Positions 48,816 through 57,288 of a DNA stretch of 64,000 nt are shown piece by piece. Source of the DNA: Thermocatellispora tengchongensis (GTDB lineage: Bacteria; Actinomycetota; Actinomycetes; Streptosporangiales; Streptosporangiaceae); contig NZ_JACHGN010000035.1 of assembly GCF_014202315.1 (NCBI RefSeq), positions 1-64,000 on the forward strand. Reading direction: 5' to 3'. A model generated the notes under the pieces. It was not told the origin of the DNA. It did no database searches and saw only the letters and a program-made list of their open reading frames with translations. Position 1 is the first letter of the stretch; the number at the start of each line of letters is the position of its first letter. Made by a program: the position numbers and the translations under genes.

Positions 48816-49754
48816 GTGACTTCCCAGCCCCAGCCCCCTCTGCCCGGTATCGCACAGAACCTCGCGAGGCTGGTCGCCACAGTGATCAGCGAGATACGTC
48901 CCCGGCTGATCGAGGCCGCGCTGTCGGGTGAGCGCTCAGAGAACAGGAACCTCCGGCACTCCGACAACTTCCTATCGAGCCACGACCTCTGGATGCACAG
49001 GCGCTACCAAGAGCTTCTGGCGGAGATCATCCCGTCGTTCGTCTACGCCTCCGAGGAGGCGGACCCGCAGATCGTCGGGGACGACCCCGACCCTGACCTG
49101 TGCGTGCTGGTGGACCCCCTCGACACCAGCGAGCTGGCGGTCCGAGCCCTGTACGGCTACACGCACGTCATGGTCTACTCCCGTAGCCTCGCCCGTCCGG
49201 TCGCCGCGGTGGTGGGTGACATCTTCCATCACCTGCAGATCTATCTCGCCGCTCGTGATGACGCCGGGCAGGATCAGGCGTTTCTGTTCACACAGACCGG
49301 AACCCGGTATGCCTTGAGGCTGAACCGCTCCGCCGAACTGAACGAGGCGCTGATCACGAACTACTTAATGAAGCCCACCGAGCGGTTTCAGCCGCTCGCT
49401 CGCAAGTCAGCGCTGATGGAGGAACTGAGCCGACCATCTTCAGACGGTGTGAGCCGTGGCCGGGTCGGAGTGGACTTCGGGTCCGTCAGCTTGTGCCACA
49501 TCGCAGCGGGTTTCACTGACGCCGTGATCGAGTTCGCGAAGGGGTTCGCGGTGTGGGATCTGGCGCCCGGCCATTACATCTTGAATGCCGCCGGCGGGGT
49601 GGTCCTGGACCTCCAGGGCCAGCCGATCCCGCTGGACTACCAGTTCGGGACGGTGGCCGAGATCGTGGAGGCGATGGACCGCAGAGACATGTTCGTGGCC
49701 GCGTCCAGCCTTCCCCTGGCTCAGGACATCCTCGCCACGCTCGGGAAGCAGTGA
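48816..49754 (+). CDS. Inositol-monophosphatase-family protein
   Basis: A 312-residue protein from GTG 48816 (GGAGG upstream), 17 nt after the previous gene. The metal-binding motif VDPLDTSE (about 99-106) and the second motif WDLAPGHYILNAAGG (about 247-261) are those of the IMPase/FBPase superfamily, and EEAD near residue 80 may be the third acidic group. The substrate is unknown; its partner upstream suggests a nucleotide- or sugar-phosphate ligand. Ends before a strong hairpin. Confidence 0.82.
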   Translation: MTSQPQPPLPGIAQNLARLVATVISEIRPRLIEAALSGERSENRNLRHSDNFLSSHDLWMHRRYQELLAEIIPSFVYASEEADPQIVGDDPDPDLCVLVDPLDTSELAVRALYGYTHVMVYSRSLARPVAAVVGDIFHHLQIYLAARDDAGQDQAFLFTQTGTRYALRLNRSAELNEALITNYLMKPTERFQPLARKSALMEELSRPSSDGVSRGRVGVDFGSVSLCHIAAGFTDAVIEFAKGFAVWDLAPGHYILNAAGGVVLDLQGQPIPLDYQFGTVAEIVEAMDRRDMFVAASSLPLAQDILATLGKQ

Positions 49755-49773
49755 GCAGCATCCCAGCGCGGCC

Positions 49774-49810
49774 GGGGGAGGGCGTCCTCACCGAGGCGGC
49801 CCTCCCCCTT
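49774..49810. terminator. Bidirectional hairpin terminator
   Basis: GGGGGAGGGC (49774-49783) and GCCCTCCCCC (49799-49808) pair perfectly over a 15-nt loop, with TT after. It stands between convergent genes. A 36-codon frame (49751-49861) spans the hairpin and was not annotated. Confidence 0.8.
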
Positions 49811-49847
49811 GTGACGACGGAGACCGGGTGGGTAGCCGTCCGGGCGG

Positions 49848-50549
49848 TCAGGGCGAAGTGAGCGGTAGGCGCTGGTCGATGATGTGGACTCGCTGGGGGT
49901 TGATGCGGCGGCGCAGCAGGTGGAGCGGTTGGCCGGTGTCGTCGTAGGTGATGCGAGTGAGGTCGAGCAGGGAACTGCTGCGGCTGACCCGGAGTTTCGA
50001 TGCTTCTTTCGGGTCGGCCAGGCGAATCCGGGTGTGGAGGTCCACGACGCCGGATGACCGTTCTACATCGAACGTACTGGCCGTGTGCCGCTCCTTGGAG
50101 ACGTACGTCTGGCCGAGGCACACGAGTTGCCCGTCGATGTCGCCATGCTCCTCCCAGGTGACGATGGGGGAGCCGGTGGGGAGTTGCAGCGCGCGGGCCA
50201 CCTCTTCGGTTGCGGTCGCGCTGCGCGCTGGGGCCTGCGTGAGGTGGCCTGTGCTTCCGGCTCGGCGGCAGGCGGCAGCCCAAGCGGTGGGCTCGTCGCG
50301 CCGCTCGATGGCCATGGGGATCTCGATGGTGGCGGCCGGTCGTTGGACGATCATGCCGCGGTTGGCGACGCGCCAGATCAGCCCTTCCTCCTTGAGTTCC
50401 TTCATGGCTCTGGTGATGACGTGGGCGCCAACGCCGTACGTGTCTTTCAGGTCGTTGGTGTGGGGGAGTGGTTCGCCCGCGGGGTAGGTGCCGTCGAGGA
50501 TCTTGCCCCGGAGGTCGGCCAGGACCTCGGGATACCGCACGACGGGCAC
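49848..50549 (-). CDS. GntR-family repressor (KorSA/HutC type)
   Basis: A 233-residue regulator from GTG 50549 (GGAGGA upstream). The winged helix (about 10-70) has PEVLADLRGKILDGTYPAGE and THVI-type recognition (VGAHVITRAMKELKEEGLIW). The C-terminal UTRA-like ligand domain includes LVCLGQTYVSKERHTASTFD and LRVSRSSSLLDLTRITYDDT. In pSAM2-type elements a GntR protein (KorSA) represses transfer and controls element maintenance, which fits its position at the head of the transfer module and the palindrome 124 nt upstream of its start. Confidence 0.85.
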   Translation of the reverse strand: MPVVRYPEVLADLRGKILDGTYPAGEPLPHTNDLKDTYGVGAHVITRAMKELKEEGLIWRVANRGMIVQRPAATIEIPMAIERRDEPTAWAAACRRAGSTGHLTQAPARSATATEEVARALQLPTGSPIVTWEEHGDIDGQLVCLGQTYVSKERHTASTFDVERSSGVVDLHTRIRLADPKEASKLRVSRSSSLLDLTRITYDDTGQPLHLLRRRINPQRVHIIDQRLPLTSP

Positions 50550-50672
50550 GGGCGGGTCCTCCTCCAGTGGGCTGTTCAGGCTGGCGTTGATCGTATTACG
50601 AGCGGCGTGGAGGCGTCTCACCTGCGGGCTTGACAGTGATCGTCGGGTGATGCAGCATTGCTACGACTATCC

Positions 50673-50688
50673 TGTTTACTCGTAAACA
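50673..50688. promoter_or_regulatory. GntR-type operator
   Basis: A perfect palindrome TGTTTAC-TC-GTAAACA in an AT-rich patch of the gap between the divergent gntR and whiB-like genes. GntR operators commonly have the GT-N-TA-N-AC form seen here. A TATCCT just to its left may be a -10 element. Confidence 0.7.
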
Positions 50689-50830
50689 CACACTAGCAAA
50701 GCATGAAAACGGCGACTCTCCGCTCCACCGGAAGGCCGCCCACCAGAGCGGGCCTCGCCCGGAACTCCACTTCCAGGCGAGGCCCTTACGAACACCAGGT
50801 CTCTCCCCTCGTGAAAGGACCCGAGACCCG

Positions 50831-51199
50831 ATGTCCAGCCACATCGTGGCATCACGCCGCCACGCTGTCACATCCGACGCCGACCGGCACGCCACCCAGC
50901 GCCTGCGCAAGCTCGACGAAACCCTCCTCACCCCCGAGGCGCTGTGCCGCCGACCGGGCCCCGACCCCGACGACTGGTTCCCCATCGCGGAGACCGCCGA
51001 CGCCTACGACGCCGCGTACGCAGCCGCCACCAAGCGGTGCGACGGCTGCCCCTTCACCGGGCTGGCCGGCCTCTGCGTCGAGCGGGCGCGGCTCCTGCCG
51101 TACGACCCGATCGGCGTCATCGGCGGCACCGACCCCAAGCTGCGCCTCCAACTCCGCATTGGCGCGGACCTCCAGAGCTACGGCGGGGTGGCGGCGTGA
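50831..51199 (+). CDS. WhiB-like protein
   Basis: A 122-residue protein from ATG 50831 (GAAAGGA upstream). Cysteines 39, 70, 73 and 82 and GVIGGT (95-100) reproduce the WhiB layout: first Cys followed by DxxxWFP, then CxxC, a third Cys, and the glycine turn before a basic end. The last spacing is CX2CX8C rather than the usual CX2CX5C, so iron-sulfur binding is likely but not certain. It is the first gene of the transfer operon and overlaps the next by GTGA. Confidence 0.75.
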   Translation: MSSHIVASRRHAVTSDADRHATQRLRKLDETLLTPEALCRRPGPDPDDWFPIAETADAYDAAYAAATKRCDGCPFTGLAGLCVERARLLPYDPIGVIGGTDPKLRLQLRIGADLQSYGGVAA

Positions 51200-52818
51200 G
51201 ACTCCTTGCTCCCAGCGCTGAGCGCGAGCGCGCCCGGCTCGAAGCGGAGCAGCTCCGCATCGAGCAGGAGCGCATGCGCGACGAGGCGCGACGCCTGCGC
51301 GAGATCGAGGAGGCCGAGCACCGCGCCGCCCTCGCCGAGCGGGCGGGCGAGCTGGCCGAGCAGGAACAGACCCGGATCACTGCTGAGGCCGAAGCCGAGG
51401 CCGAGCGCACCCGCGCGAAGTGGCGTCGGCGGCGCGCGGTCTGGGCCGAGCGGACGCGGACCGCCGGCCGCCTCGCCGTCATGTCGGTGACCAACGTCGG
51501 CGTCAACCTCGTCGCGGTCTCCGGCCAGGCGATGGCCTTCATGCAGCGTGGTCTTCCGCCGCTCTGGGCCGTGCTCGCGGCCGGGATCGTTGAGTCGGTC
51601 GCCGTGTACGTCTCGTGGCACGCACACGTCGCGCTCCGGGAGGGTGACGCGGCCTGGGTGACCCGCATGACCTCCTACGGGATCGGTGCGGGCGCCGGCT
51701 ACCTGTCGTACACGCACGTGGAGGACTACCCCGAGCTGTTCGCCGCGTGCTCGCTGGCCAGCCCGTGGCTGTGGTCGATGCACTCGCGGCACCTCCATCG
51801 TCAGGATCTGCGGGCGGGCGGGCTGATCGATCCGCGGGCGCCGAAGTTCAGTGCGCTGCGCTGGCTGCTGCACACGCGGGAGACGTTCGCGGCCTTCAAG
51901 TGGGCGGTGAGCGAGGGCGTGCAGTCGCCGCACATCGCGGTTGAGGTGGTGCGGAGCCGCCGCACGGTTCAGATGACGTGGCGGTCGGTGGAGGACACGC
52001 AAGCGGTGGTGGTCGCGACGCAGCGGGTCCAGTTGGAGCTCGCGCTGACGCAACTCGCCGCCGTGTCGGAGGAGCTGCACGGCTTGGACCCGGACGCGGC
52101 GGCGGCCAAGGAGACGATCGCGCGGTTCGTGAACCGTGTGGGCGCCGGGATGTTCCCGATGTATCGTCCGCTGTCCGCTGGCGAGCTTCGTCCGGCGGCC
52201 GAGCAGACGGACGAGAAGCGGACGGACGGCGCGGACGACGACCGGACGGACGGCGGACCAAGGGTAGGCGGATGGCTTCGCCAATTCCTGCCCGGCCACG
52301 GGCGGACGGCGGACGAGAACGGTTCGGCTGGGCGGACGGGCAAGGCGGACGAGAAGCGGACGGACGGCGGACGGAAGGCGGACGACGAGCCCGCGAAGAA
52401 GCGGACGGACGGAGCGGACGGCAAGCGGACGAACGGCGGACGGTCTGCCAAGAAGCGGACGGGCGGGCGTCGTCCGTCCGGGCGGACGAATGGACGGGCC
52501 GCAGGTCCGGACGATCTCGGCGAGCTGCTGCCGCTCGGGCGGACGATCCTCGCCGAGCACCAGCAGAACGGCGTACGGCTGACGCGTGACCGGCTCGCGG
52601 CTGCGGTCAAGGCGGGCGGACGGACGATCAGCAACGAGCGCGCCAGTGCGTTGCTGCGCGTGCTGCAGACGAACGGCTCGTCCGCCGCGAATGGAGCGGA
52701 CGGGAACGGCTCGTCCGCGCAGACGAAAACCGCGGCGGACGGCGGACCGTCCGGCGCTGAGAACGCGGACGAGAGCGGCTCGTCCGCCGACGACAACGAC
52801 GACAAGGGAGCGAACTGA
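51196..52818 (+). CDS. DUF2637-type membrane protein with repeat-rich tail
   Basis: A 540-residue protein from GTG 51196. An N-terminal charged coiled coil (about 5-85: LEAEQLRIEQERMRDEARRL) is followed by four membrane segments (VGVNLVAVSGQAMAF, WAVLAAGIVESVAVYVSWHA, YGIGAGAGYLSYTH, ELFAACSLASPWLW) of the DUF2637 kind found on actinobacterial plasmids and integrative elements. A cytoplasmic helical part and a long disordered region follow, with KRTDG-like repeats, then a C-terminal winged-helix-like stretch (LLPLGRTILAEHQQNGVRLT to NERASALLRVLQ). It probably couples membrane and DNA in transfer or spread. Confidence 0.8.
   Translation: MRLLAPSAERERARLEAEQLRIEQERMRDEARRLREIEEAEHRAALAERAGELAEQEQTRITAEAEAEAERTRAKWRRRRAVWAERTRTAGRLAVMSVTNVGVNLVAVSGQAMAFMQRGLPPLWAVLAAGIVESVAVYVSWHAHVALREGDAAWVTRMTSYGIGAGAGYLSYTHVEDYPELFAACSLASPWLWSMHSRHLHRQDLRAGGLIDPRAPKFSALRWLLHTRETFAAFKWAVSEGVQSPHIAVEVVRSRRTVQMTWRSVEDTQAVVVATQRVQLELALTQLAAVSEELHGLDPDAAAAKETIARFVNRVGAGMFPMYRPLSAGELRPAAEQTDEKRTDGADDDRTDGGPRVGGWLRQFLPGHGRTADENGSAGRTGKADEKRTDGGRKADDEPAKKRTDGADGKRTNGGRSAKKRTGGRRPSGRTNGRAAGPDDLGELLPLGRTILAEHQQNGVRLTRDRLAAAVKAGGRTISNERASALLRVLQTNGSSAANGADGNGSSAQTKTAADGGPSGAENADESGSSADDNDDKGAN
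52200..52510 (+). repeat. GGACGG-type low-complexity repeats in coding DNA
   Basis: Irregular repeats built on GGACGG/GCGGAC encode KRTDG, DRTDGG, KRTNGG and KRTGG units. The encoded stretch is basic, Gly/Asp-rich and disordered. A weaker continuation (GGCTCGTCCGC units, NGSSA/SGSSA) lies at 52,670-52,800. Confidence 0.75.
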
Positions 52819-53246
52819 TGACGACCAGCCGGGCGGACAAGACGGCCGAGCGTGCCTGCTACGTCCCCCTGTGGGACGAGGCCACGGAGGAGTTCCACAA
52901 CGGGTGGCTGACCTACCGGCCGGCCGACCCGTATTTCGTCCACCTGGAGATCGAGGACTGGCCCGCCCCGGTGGTCGCGCCCCGGACGGTGCTCGCGGAC
53001 GGCCTGTCCGGGCTGGCGGAGTGCCTGTCTAAGCCGGACCGCACGGGCCTGCGGGTCCAGCCGTCCTCGAACGGCAAGAACGTGCTGCTCGGCGTCACGC
53101 AGGGAGACCTGCTCCTCGGGCTGTTCCGGACCCCGGCCGACCTGCTGGCCACGCACCTGGACGAGCTCGACGAACTGGTGCCGATGGGTGGGGAGATGGC
53201 TCGCATCGACTGGGACGACGTGATCGCCAACCTGCTGGGGCCGTGA
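52818..53246 (+). CDS. SsgA-like protein (possible)
   Basis: A 142-residue protein from ATG 52818, coupled to the previous stop. The run YRPADPYFVHLEIEDW, then RTVLADGLSGLAECL, a VQPS strand and an ending DLLATHLDELDELVPMGGEM parallels SsgA/SsgB cell-division proteins (YxxxDPYxVxLxF, FARxLLxxGL, TxxLVPxGxE). The fit is partial: the central W and several core residues differ. If correct, it would suggest a link to septation or sporulation during transfer; otherwise it is a small plasmid protein of unknown role. Confidence 0.5.
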   Translation: MTTSRADKTAERACYVPLWDEATEEFHNGWLTYRPADPYFVHLEIEDWPAPVVAPRTVLADGLSGLAECLSKPDRTGLRVQPSSNGKNVLLGVTQGDLLLGLFRTPADLLATHLDELDELVPMGGEMARIDWDDVIANLLGP

Positions 53247-53407
53247 CCGACCGTGAACAGCCGTGAAGCCGCGCCGAGCGCCGACCAGAGCCGCGACCCG
53301 CCACAGCAGAGCGGCCCAACGCGCGCAGGTGCACGTGCGCGCACGTGCGCGAGATCGTATCACGGCCCCGCCAGCCGTAACCGTCCGTGACGATCGGGAG
53401 GAGTCAC

Positions 53408-53632
53408 GTGCCGACCAAGCCCACCCGCCGCGAGGCCCGCCAGATGCGCTTCCACGCCCGCATCAAGGGCGCGCCAACCCCGAAGGAGGCGTTCCACGAG
53501 GCCGTTCGCTACCTCACGGCCGAACTCGCCGACATCCGCAACGCCGACGAGGCCGAAGGCGACCGGCTCTACACCCACTACGCCGCCGAGTTCCGGCGCA
53601 GCGGCGACGACACCAACCGGCAAAGGAGGTGA
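53408..53632 (+). CDS. Small helical transfer-region protein
   Basis: A 74-residue protein from GTG 53408 (GGGAGGAG 5 nt upstream). It has a basic N-terminus (TKPTRREARQMRFHARIKGA) and a helical body (AFHEAVRYLTAELADIRNAD). It is 161 nt after the previous gene, and a GCGCACGTGCGC-like palindromic stretch (about 53335-53350) lies in the gap. Unknown function. Confidence 0.65.
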   Translation: MPTKPTRREARQMRFHARIKGAPTPKEAFHEAVRYLTAELADIRNADEAEGDRLYTHYAAEFRRSGDDTNRQRR

Positions 53633-53634
53633 CC

Positions 53635-54084
53635 ATGCGCAGCATCCGCTCGCCGTACCCCACGCCAGACCAGCCGAAGGCCGAGCAGGTCGGAACGGCC
53701 GCCGAGGAGGGGAAGCCCGCCGACGATACCGCCGCACAGGTCGCCCCGGTCGTGCCTCTGCGCGAGGACCAGCCCCAGCTTCCCGCCAAGCCCGAGGTCT
53801 CGCGGCTGGACCAGTTCGTCGAGTTCGTCCAGGGCCCGCTGTCGGACTGGATCGCCCGCGAGCGACCCGCCTACATGCCCTCGCCCATCACGTTCGTCCG
53901 GGAGCGGTGGTCGCCGGCGTGGCTGCCGGGTGACGCCGGTCTCGTGCTGTGGGCCTGGCGGGTGCTGCTGCTGGCCCGCGCGCTGCTCTACACGGCGTTC
54001 TACGTTCCCGCCATGACGATCTTCCTCCCCGAGCTGACCATGGCCGCGATCGTCGCCTACCTGATCTTGCACTTCTTCGCCTGA
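53635..54084 (+). CDS. Membrane protein of transfer operon
   Basis: A 149-residue protein from ATG 53635 with AAAGGAGGTGACC directly upstream, one of the best ribosome sites of the region. A polar Pro/Glu/Gln-rich first half is followed by two membrane segments (LVLWAWRVLLLARALLYTAF, ELTMAAIVAYLILHFF). Small membrane proteins beside TraB are typical of spread (Spd) functions in Streptomyces elements; this is inference from context. Confidence 0.7.
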   Translation: MRSIRSPYPTPDQPKAEQVGTAAEEGKPADDTAAQVAPVVPLREDQPQLPAKPEVSRLDQFVEFVQGPLSDWIARERPAYMPSPITFVRERWSPAWLPGDAGLVLWAWRVLLLARALLYTAFYVPAMTIFLPELTMAAIVAYLILHFFA

Positions 54085-54099
54085 AAGGGACCCCTCACC

Positions 54100-54513
54100 G
54101 TGGACAAGCTGCTCGTCGGAGTCGGTGCCTGGACCGCCTTGATGCTGGCGGTCGGCATCGTCTTCATCTGGAAGCGGACCGCGCCGCGATTCACCGCCTG
54201 GTGGATGCTCGTGGCCGGCATCGGCCTGATCGGCACGTTCTTCGAGGCCGTCGTACGCACCGTCACTGGGCGCCTGCACCCCATCGTCCCGGCGGTGTTG
54301 CTCGGCGTCTGCCTGGCCATCTGGATCGCGGACGTGTGGGGCAAGAAGAACTCGGTCGGCCGCGCCACTGCGATCGTCGCCCCGCTCATCCCCACGCTGC
54401 TGGTCGTCAGTGCCATCGCGGTCTTCGGCTTCAACACCGCCGACCTCGGCCGTGACGTCAAGAAGGCATGGCAGGAAACCATGACGGCCGACTCCGAGGG
54501 AGGCCGTAAGTGA
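54100..54513 (+). CDS. Multi-span membrane protein of transfer operon
   Basis: A 137-residue protein from GTG 54100 (GAAAGGGACC upstream) with four membrane segments (AWTALMLAVGIVFIW, AWWMLVAGIGLIGTFF, IVPAVLLGVCLAIWIA, APLIPTLLVVSAIAVFGF) and a polar C-terminus. It overlaps the next gene by 4 nt. Size and place fit Spd-like plasmid-spread proteins, without a direct family match. Confidence 0.7.
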   Translation: MDKLLVGVGAWTALMLAVGIVFIWKRTAPRFTAWWMLVAGIGLIGTFFEAVVRTVTGRLHPIVPAVLLGVCLAIWIADVWGKKNSVGRATAIVAPLIPTLLVVSAIAVFGFNTADLGRDVKKAWQETMTADSEGGRK

Positions 54514-55340
54514 TTCCCCTGATCCTGATCCTGGCCGGGCTCATCACCGCGGTGCTCGTGAAGCGCCCCGACGCCCGCGCCGCCACCATGGGAGGGCTTC
54601 GAGCTGGCGCGGCCCAGGCCGACATCGAGTTCCGCCGGGGGTTCACGGCCGCGCGCACCCACTACGACCAGGCGCAGAAGTACCTCACCCGTCCGACCGC
54701 GTCCGGTGACCCGCCGGGGCCCCGCAACCTCCGCTGGTGGGCGTCCGCCCTGGGCGCGGTGGTCGGCGGTACCACCGCGGCGGTCGCGGGCGGAACGTAC
54801 GGGCTGCTCAAGGTCCTCGGTGGCGCCGTCCGGATCGGCAGGCAGGCCGCCGAGGGGGCGCGCCAGGCGTACCGCGACTACAAGGCCATCCACGAGATCG
54901 AGGAAGCCGAGGTGATCGAGGAGATCGAGGACGCCGAGGACACCAAGCCTGCTCCGGAGCAGGCGGCCCCCGCCGAGGAGCCCAAGGACCGGCCCGCCAC
55001 CGACCTGACCAGGTACGACACCCCTCACGAAAGGACCACCGTGAACGCCGAATTCACCTCCTTCCCCCAGCTCCGGCACGACCACGAGACCGCCAACACC
55101 GACATGACCGAGGTCGCGGCGGCGATCGACGGCCAGGTGGCCGGCCTGCTCGCGAAGAACATGGGCCGCGGCGCACTCATCACGGCGCTGATGGCCGCGC
55201 AGGAGACCGCGACCCAGCTCGCCGCCCAGCACGCGCGCATCGCCGAACTCGCCGCCGCCCAGGGCACCGTGGCCGAGGCCCACGCGGCGGTCGGCGGCGT
55301 GGACAACGTCGCCGACAAGGGCGCGTACGCCGAGGGCTGA
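54510..55340 (+). CDS. Membrane-anchored transfer-region protein
   Basis: A 276-residue protein from GTG 54510. One N-terminal membrane helix (PLILILAGLITAVLV), a basic cytoplasmic stretch, a second hydrophobic Gly/Ala-rich segment (ALGAVVGGTTAAVAGGTYGL), then an acidic linker (IHEIEEAEVIEEIEDAEDTK) and an Ala-rich helical C-terminus (MGRGALITALMAAQETATQL). An internal GTG with its own AAAGGA site near 55041 (GTGAACGCCGAATTC) could give a separate soluble product of about 99 residues. Presumed part of the transfer apparatus. Confidence 0.68.
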   Translation: MIPLILILAGLITAVLVKRPDARAATMGGLRAGAAQADIEFRRGFTAARTHYDQAQKYLTRPTASGDPPGPRNLRWWASALGAVVGGTTAAVAGGTYGLLKVLGGAVRIGRQAAEGARQAYRDYKAIHEIEEAEVIEEIEDAEDTKPAPEQAAPAEEPKDRPATDLTRYDTPHERTTVNAEFTSFPQLRHDHETANTDMTEVAAAIDGQVAGLLAKNMGRGALITALMAAQETATQLAAQHARIAELAAAQGTVAEAHAAVGGVDNVADKGAYAEG

Positions 55341-55383
55341 GCCCAGCCGTACGGCAGCATCATCCACGCGAAAGGAGCCCTCG

Positions 55384-57288
55384 TTGTCCAAGGACCGCAA
55401 GCAGAAGCCGGCCGACGAGGTCGCCCGTACCGTGCGGCGGGTCGCTTTCCGCCAGCGGTACCGCACGACGATGGCAGCGCCTTTCGCGTGGCCGCCGATA
55501 GCGCTTTCGCTATCGGCGCTGTTCGACGCTCAGCAGCCCGCCGTGGGCATGGTGTGCGCTGCCGCCACCTGCGCGTACCCGGTGGTCCGCGCGGTGCGTG
55601 CCCGCCGGAACATCGGCGCGGCCGCGTTCGGCACAGGGTGGATGCTGACCGCTGCGGCGGCTGGCCCGTACGGGGCGGTCGCCGCGGCGGGCGTCGCTGG
55701 GTGGTTGTGGTTCTCGGCCTCGCATTGGCGGCGCCACCGTCGCCTGCCGCTGCCTGGCCGTTCGATCAAGCTCGACAACGAGCCGCCGGAGGTGGTCGTC
55801 GAGCAGGTGTCGGAGTTCGATCCCGAGGTGGCGCGGATCATCAAGCGGTTCAACGAGCGTCTGGCCGCCAAGGGCAAGGCTCTGGAGGGGATGACGCTGA
55901 CCACTCCCCAGCGCATCGACGCCGGATACCGCGCGGAGATCCGGGCGGTACCGGGCGAGAAGGAGACCAAGGACATCATGCAGGCGGCCGGGAAGGTCGC
56001 TTCGGCCTTCCAGACCTCGACGCAACTCGCCGTGCTGGAGCCCGTGCCGTCTGGCGACAACTCCCGCGCCATGTTCACCCTCCTGCAAGATGACACGCTG
56101 GCGAAGGTGCGCCGGTTCGAGGACCTGCAGCCCCGCATCCAGGCCGATGGCCGGGCGCACATTGGCTACTTCTACGACCTGCAGCCCGCGCACTGGGCCT
56201 TCTTCACGAAGTCCGGCGGCATGCGGCACGGCATCATCGTCGGCGACTCTGAGGCGGGCAAATCGCGCAGCGTGGAGACGCTGATCAGCCTGGCCCACCT
56301 GTCCGACAAGATCGCGACAGTGCTGCTCGACCCGCAGGGCGGCTCCATGCCGGACTGGAACGGCAACACGCACCGCTGCGCCCTTGGCGAGGACGACTGC
56401 ATGGGCGAGTTGGAGCTGTGGCACTGGGTGATGCGCCGCCGAGTCCACCACCTCGCACGGATCCCATGGGTGGACGAGGACGGCGACGAGCGGTGCGGCA
56501 AGACGCACCTGGTGCCCGGTGACCCCGACGCCGGCGGCATGACCGGCGTCTTCTTCGCCCTGGAGGAGGCACCAGAGCTGCTGCAGCACGACGTTCACGG
56601 CAAGAAGGCCGTGGGCCTGCTCGCATCCGGCGCGAAGACCTGGCGCAAGGGCGGCGGCGGCATTCTTCTCGTCGCCCAAGACCCGAACATGACCGAGCTG
56701 GGCGGGTCCGTGACGCTGCGGGCGCAGCTCCGCAAGAATTCGTGCGCGCTGCGGACGCAGACGCCCGGCGCCGCTTACCAGATGGGCCTCCCGCACGACC
56801 CGTCGCTGCTCCCGGCGACCTTTCGGGACGGGTCGCTGACACAGGGCCTGGCATACCTGAACGGGATCGACCGGCGGGCCGCGCTGATGCGGTGGCTGTA
56901 CACCGAGAAGCCGAAGCACATCGCCCGCACCCCGGCGGCCGGCCGGATCGACGAGCTGACGATGAGCTGGATCGAGGAGTTCACCAGCGCGAAGAAGGCC
57001 GGGCGGGAGCCCGGGGCGGGGAAGCGTGCCGTCACCGAGGAGCCGCGTTCGACATCGGGCGACGTCAAGGCCGCGATCATCGGCGTTCTTGCCGAGGCGG
57101 AGGGCCTGGCGCTGGAGCTTGGCGAGCTGCTGCACGGCGTGCTCAAGCGACGGGTTGTGGCGCCGCCGAGCGAGATCAATGCCCAGCTCAAGCGGCTTGT
57201 GGCGGACGGGCGGGTGTGGCCGATCAGTAAGGACGGGGTTGAGGCGTTCGCCCTGCCCGAGGAAATCCTGGAGAGGCTGCAGGTCTGA
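55384..57288 (+). CDS. traB: FtsK/SpoIIIE-type DNA translocase (TraB-like)
   Basis: A 634-residue conjugative DNA pump from TTG 55384 (GAAAGGAGCCC upstream). Two membrane segments lie near 28-90, then the ATPase: Walker A IVGDSEAGKSRSVETL (about 283-298), Walker B TVLLDPQGG (about 312-320), and a third conserved GILLVAQDPN (about 422-431). The C-terminus has a winged-helix-like region (about 560-634). Actinobacterial elements transfer double-stranded DNA with a single FtsK-like protein, so this gene alone could support mobilisation. A dispersed palindrome lies at codons 37-45. Confidence 0.9.
   Translation: MSKDRKQKPADEVARTVRRVAFRQRYRTTMAAPFAWPPIALSLSALFDAQQPAVGMVCAAATCAYPVVRAVRARRNIGAAAFGTGWMLTAAAAGPYGAVAAAGVAGWLWFSASHWRRHRRLPLPGRSIKLDNEPPEVVVEQVSEFDPEVARIIKRFNERLAAKGKALEGMTLTTPQRIDAGYRAEIRAVPGEKETKDIMQAAGKVASAFQTSTQLAVLEPVPSGDNSRAMFTLLQDDTLAKVRRFEDLQPRIQADGRAHIGYFYDLQPAHWAFFTKSGGMRHGIIVGDSEAGKSRSVETLISLAHLSDKIATVLLDPQGGSMPDWNGNTHRCALGEDDCMGELELWHWVMRRRVHHLARIPWVDEDGDERCGKTHLVPGDPDAGGMTGVFFALEEAPELLQHDVHGKKAVGLLASGAKTWRKGGGGILLVAQDPNMTELGGSVTLRAQLRKNSCALRTQTPGAAYQMGLPHDPSLLPATFRDGSLTQGLAYLNGIDRRAALMRWLYTEKPKHIARTPAAGRIDELTMSWIEEFTSAKKAGREPGAGKRAVTEEPRSTSGDVKAAIIGVLAEAEGLALELGELLHGVLKRRVVAPPSEINAQLKRLVADGRVWPISKDGVEAFALPEEILERLQV
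55494..55517. repeat. Dispersed palindrome copy 6 (inside traB)
   Basis: GCCGATAGCG (55494-55503) and its exact reverse complement (55508-55517) around CTTT. It is in frame within the first membrane-segment region of traB. Confidence 0.88.

Noticed and set aside
49751-49861. 36-residue frame coupled to the IMPase-family gene
   Set aside because: It contains a perfect 10-bp terminator stem and overlaps the end of the convergent gntR gene; more likely a terminator region.
53263-53634. N-terminal extension of the 53635 membrane protein
   Set aside because: The extension overlaps another gene (53408-53632) in a different frame, and the AAAGGAGGTGACC site directly before ATG 53635 fixes the start.
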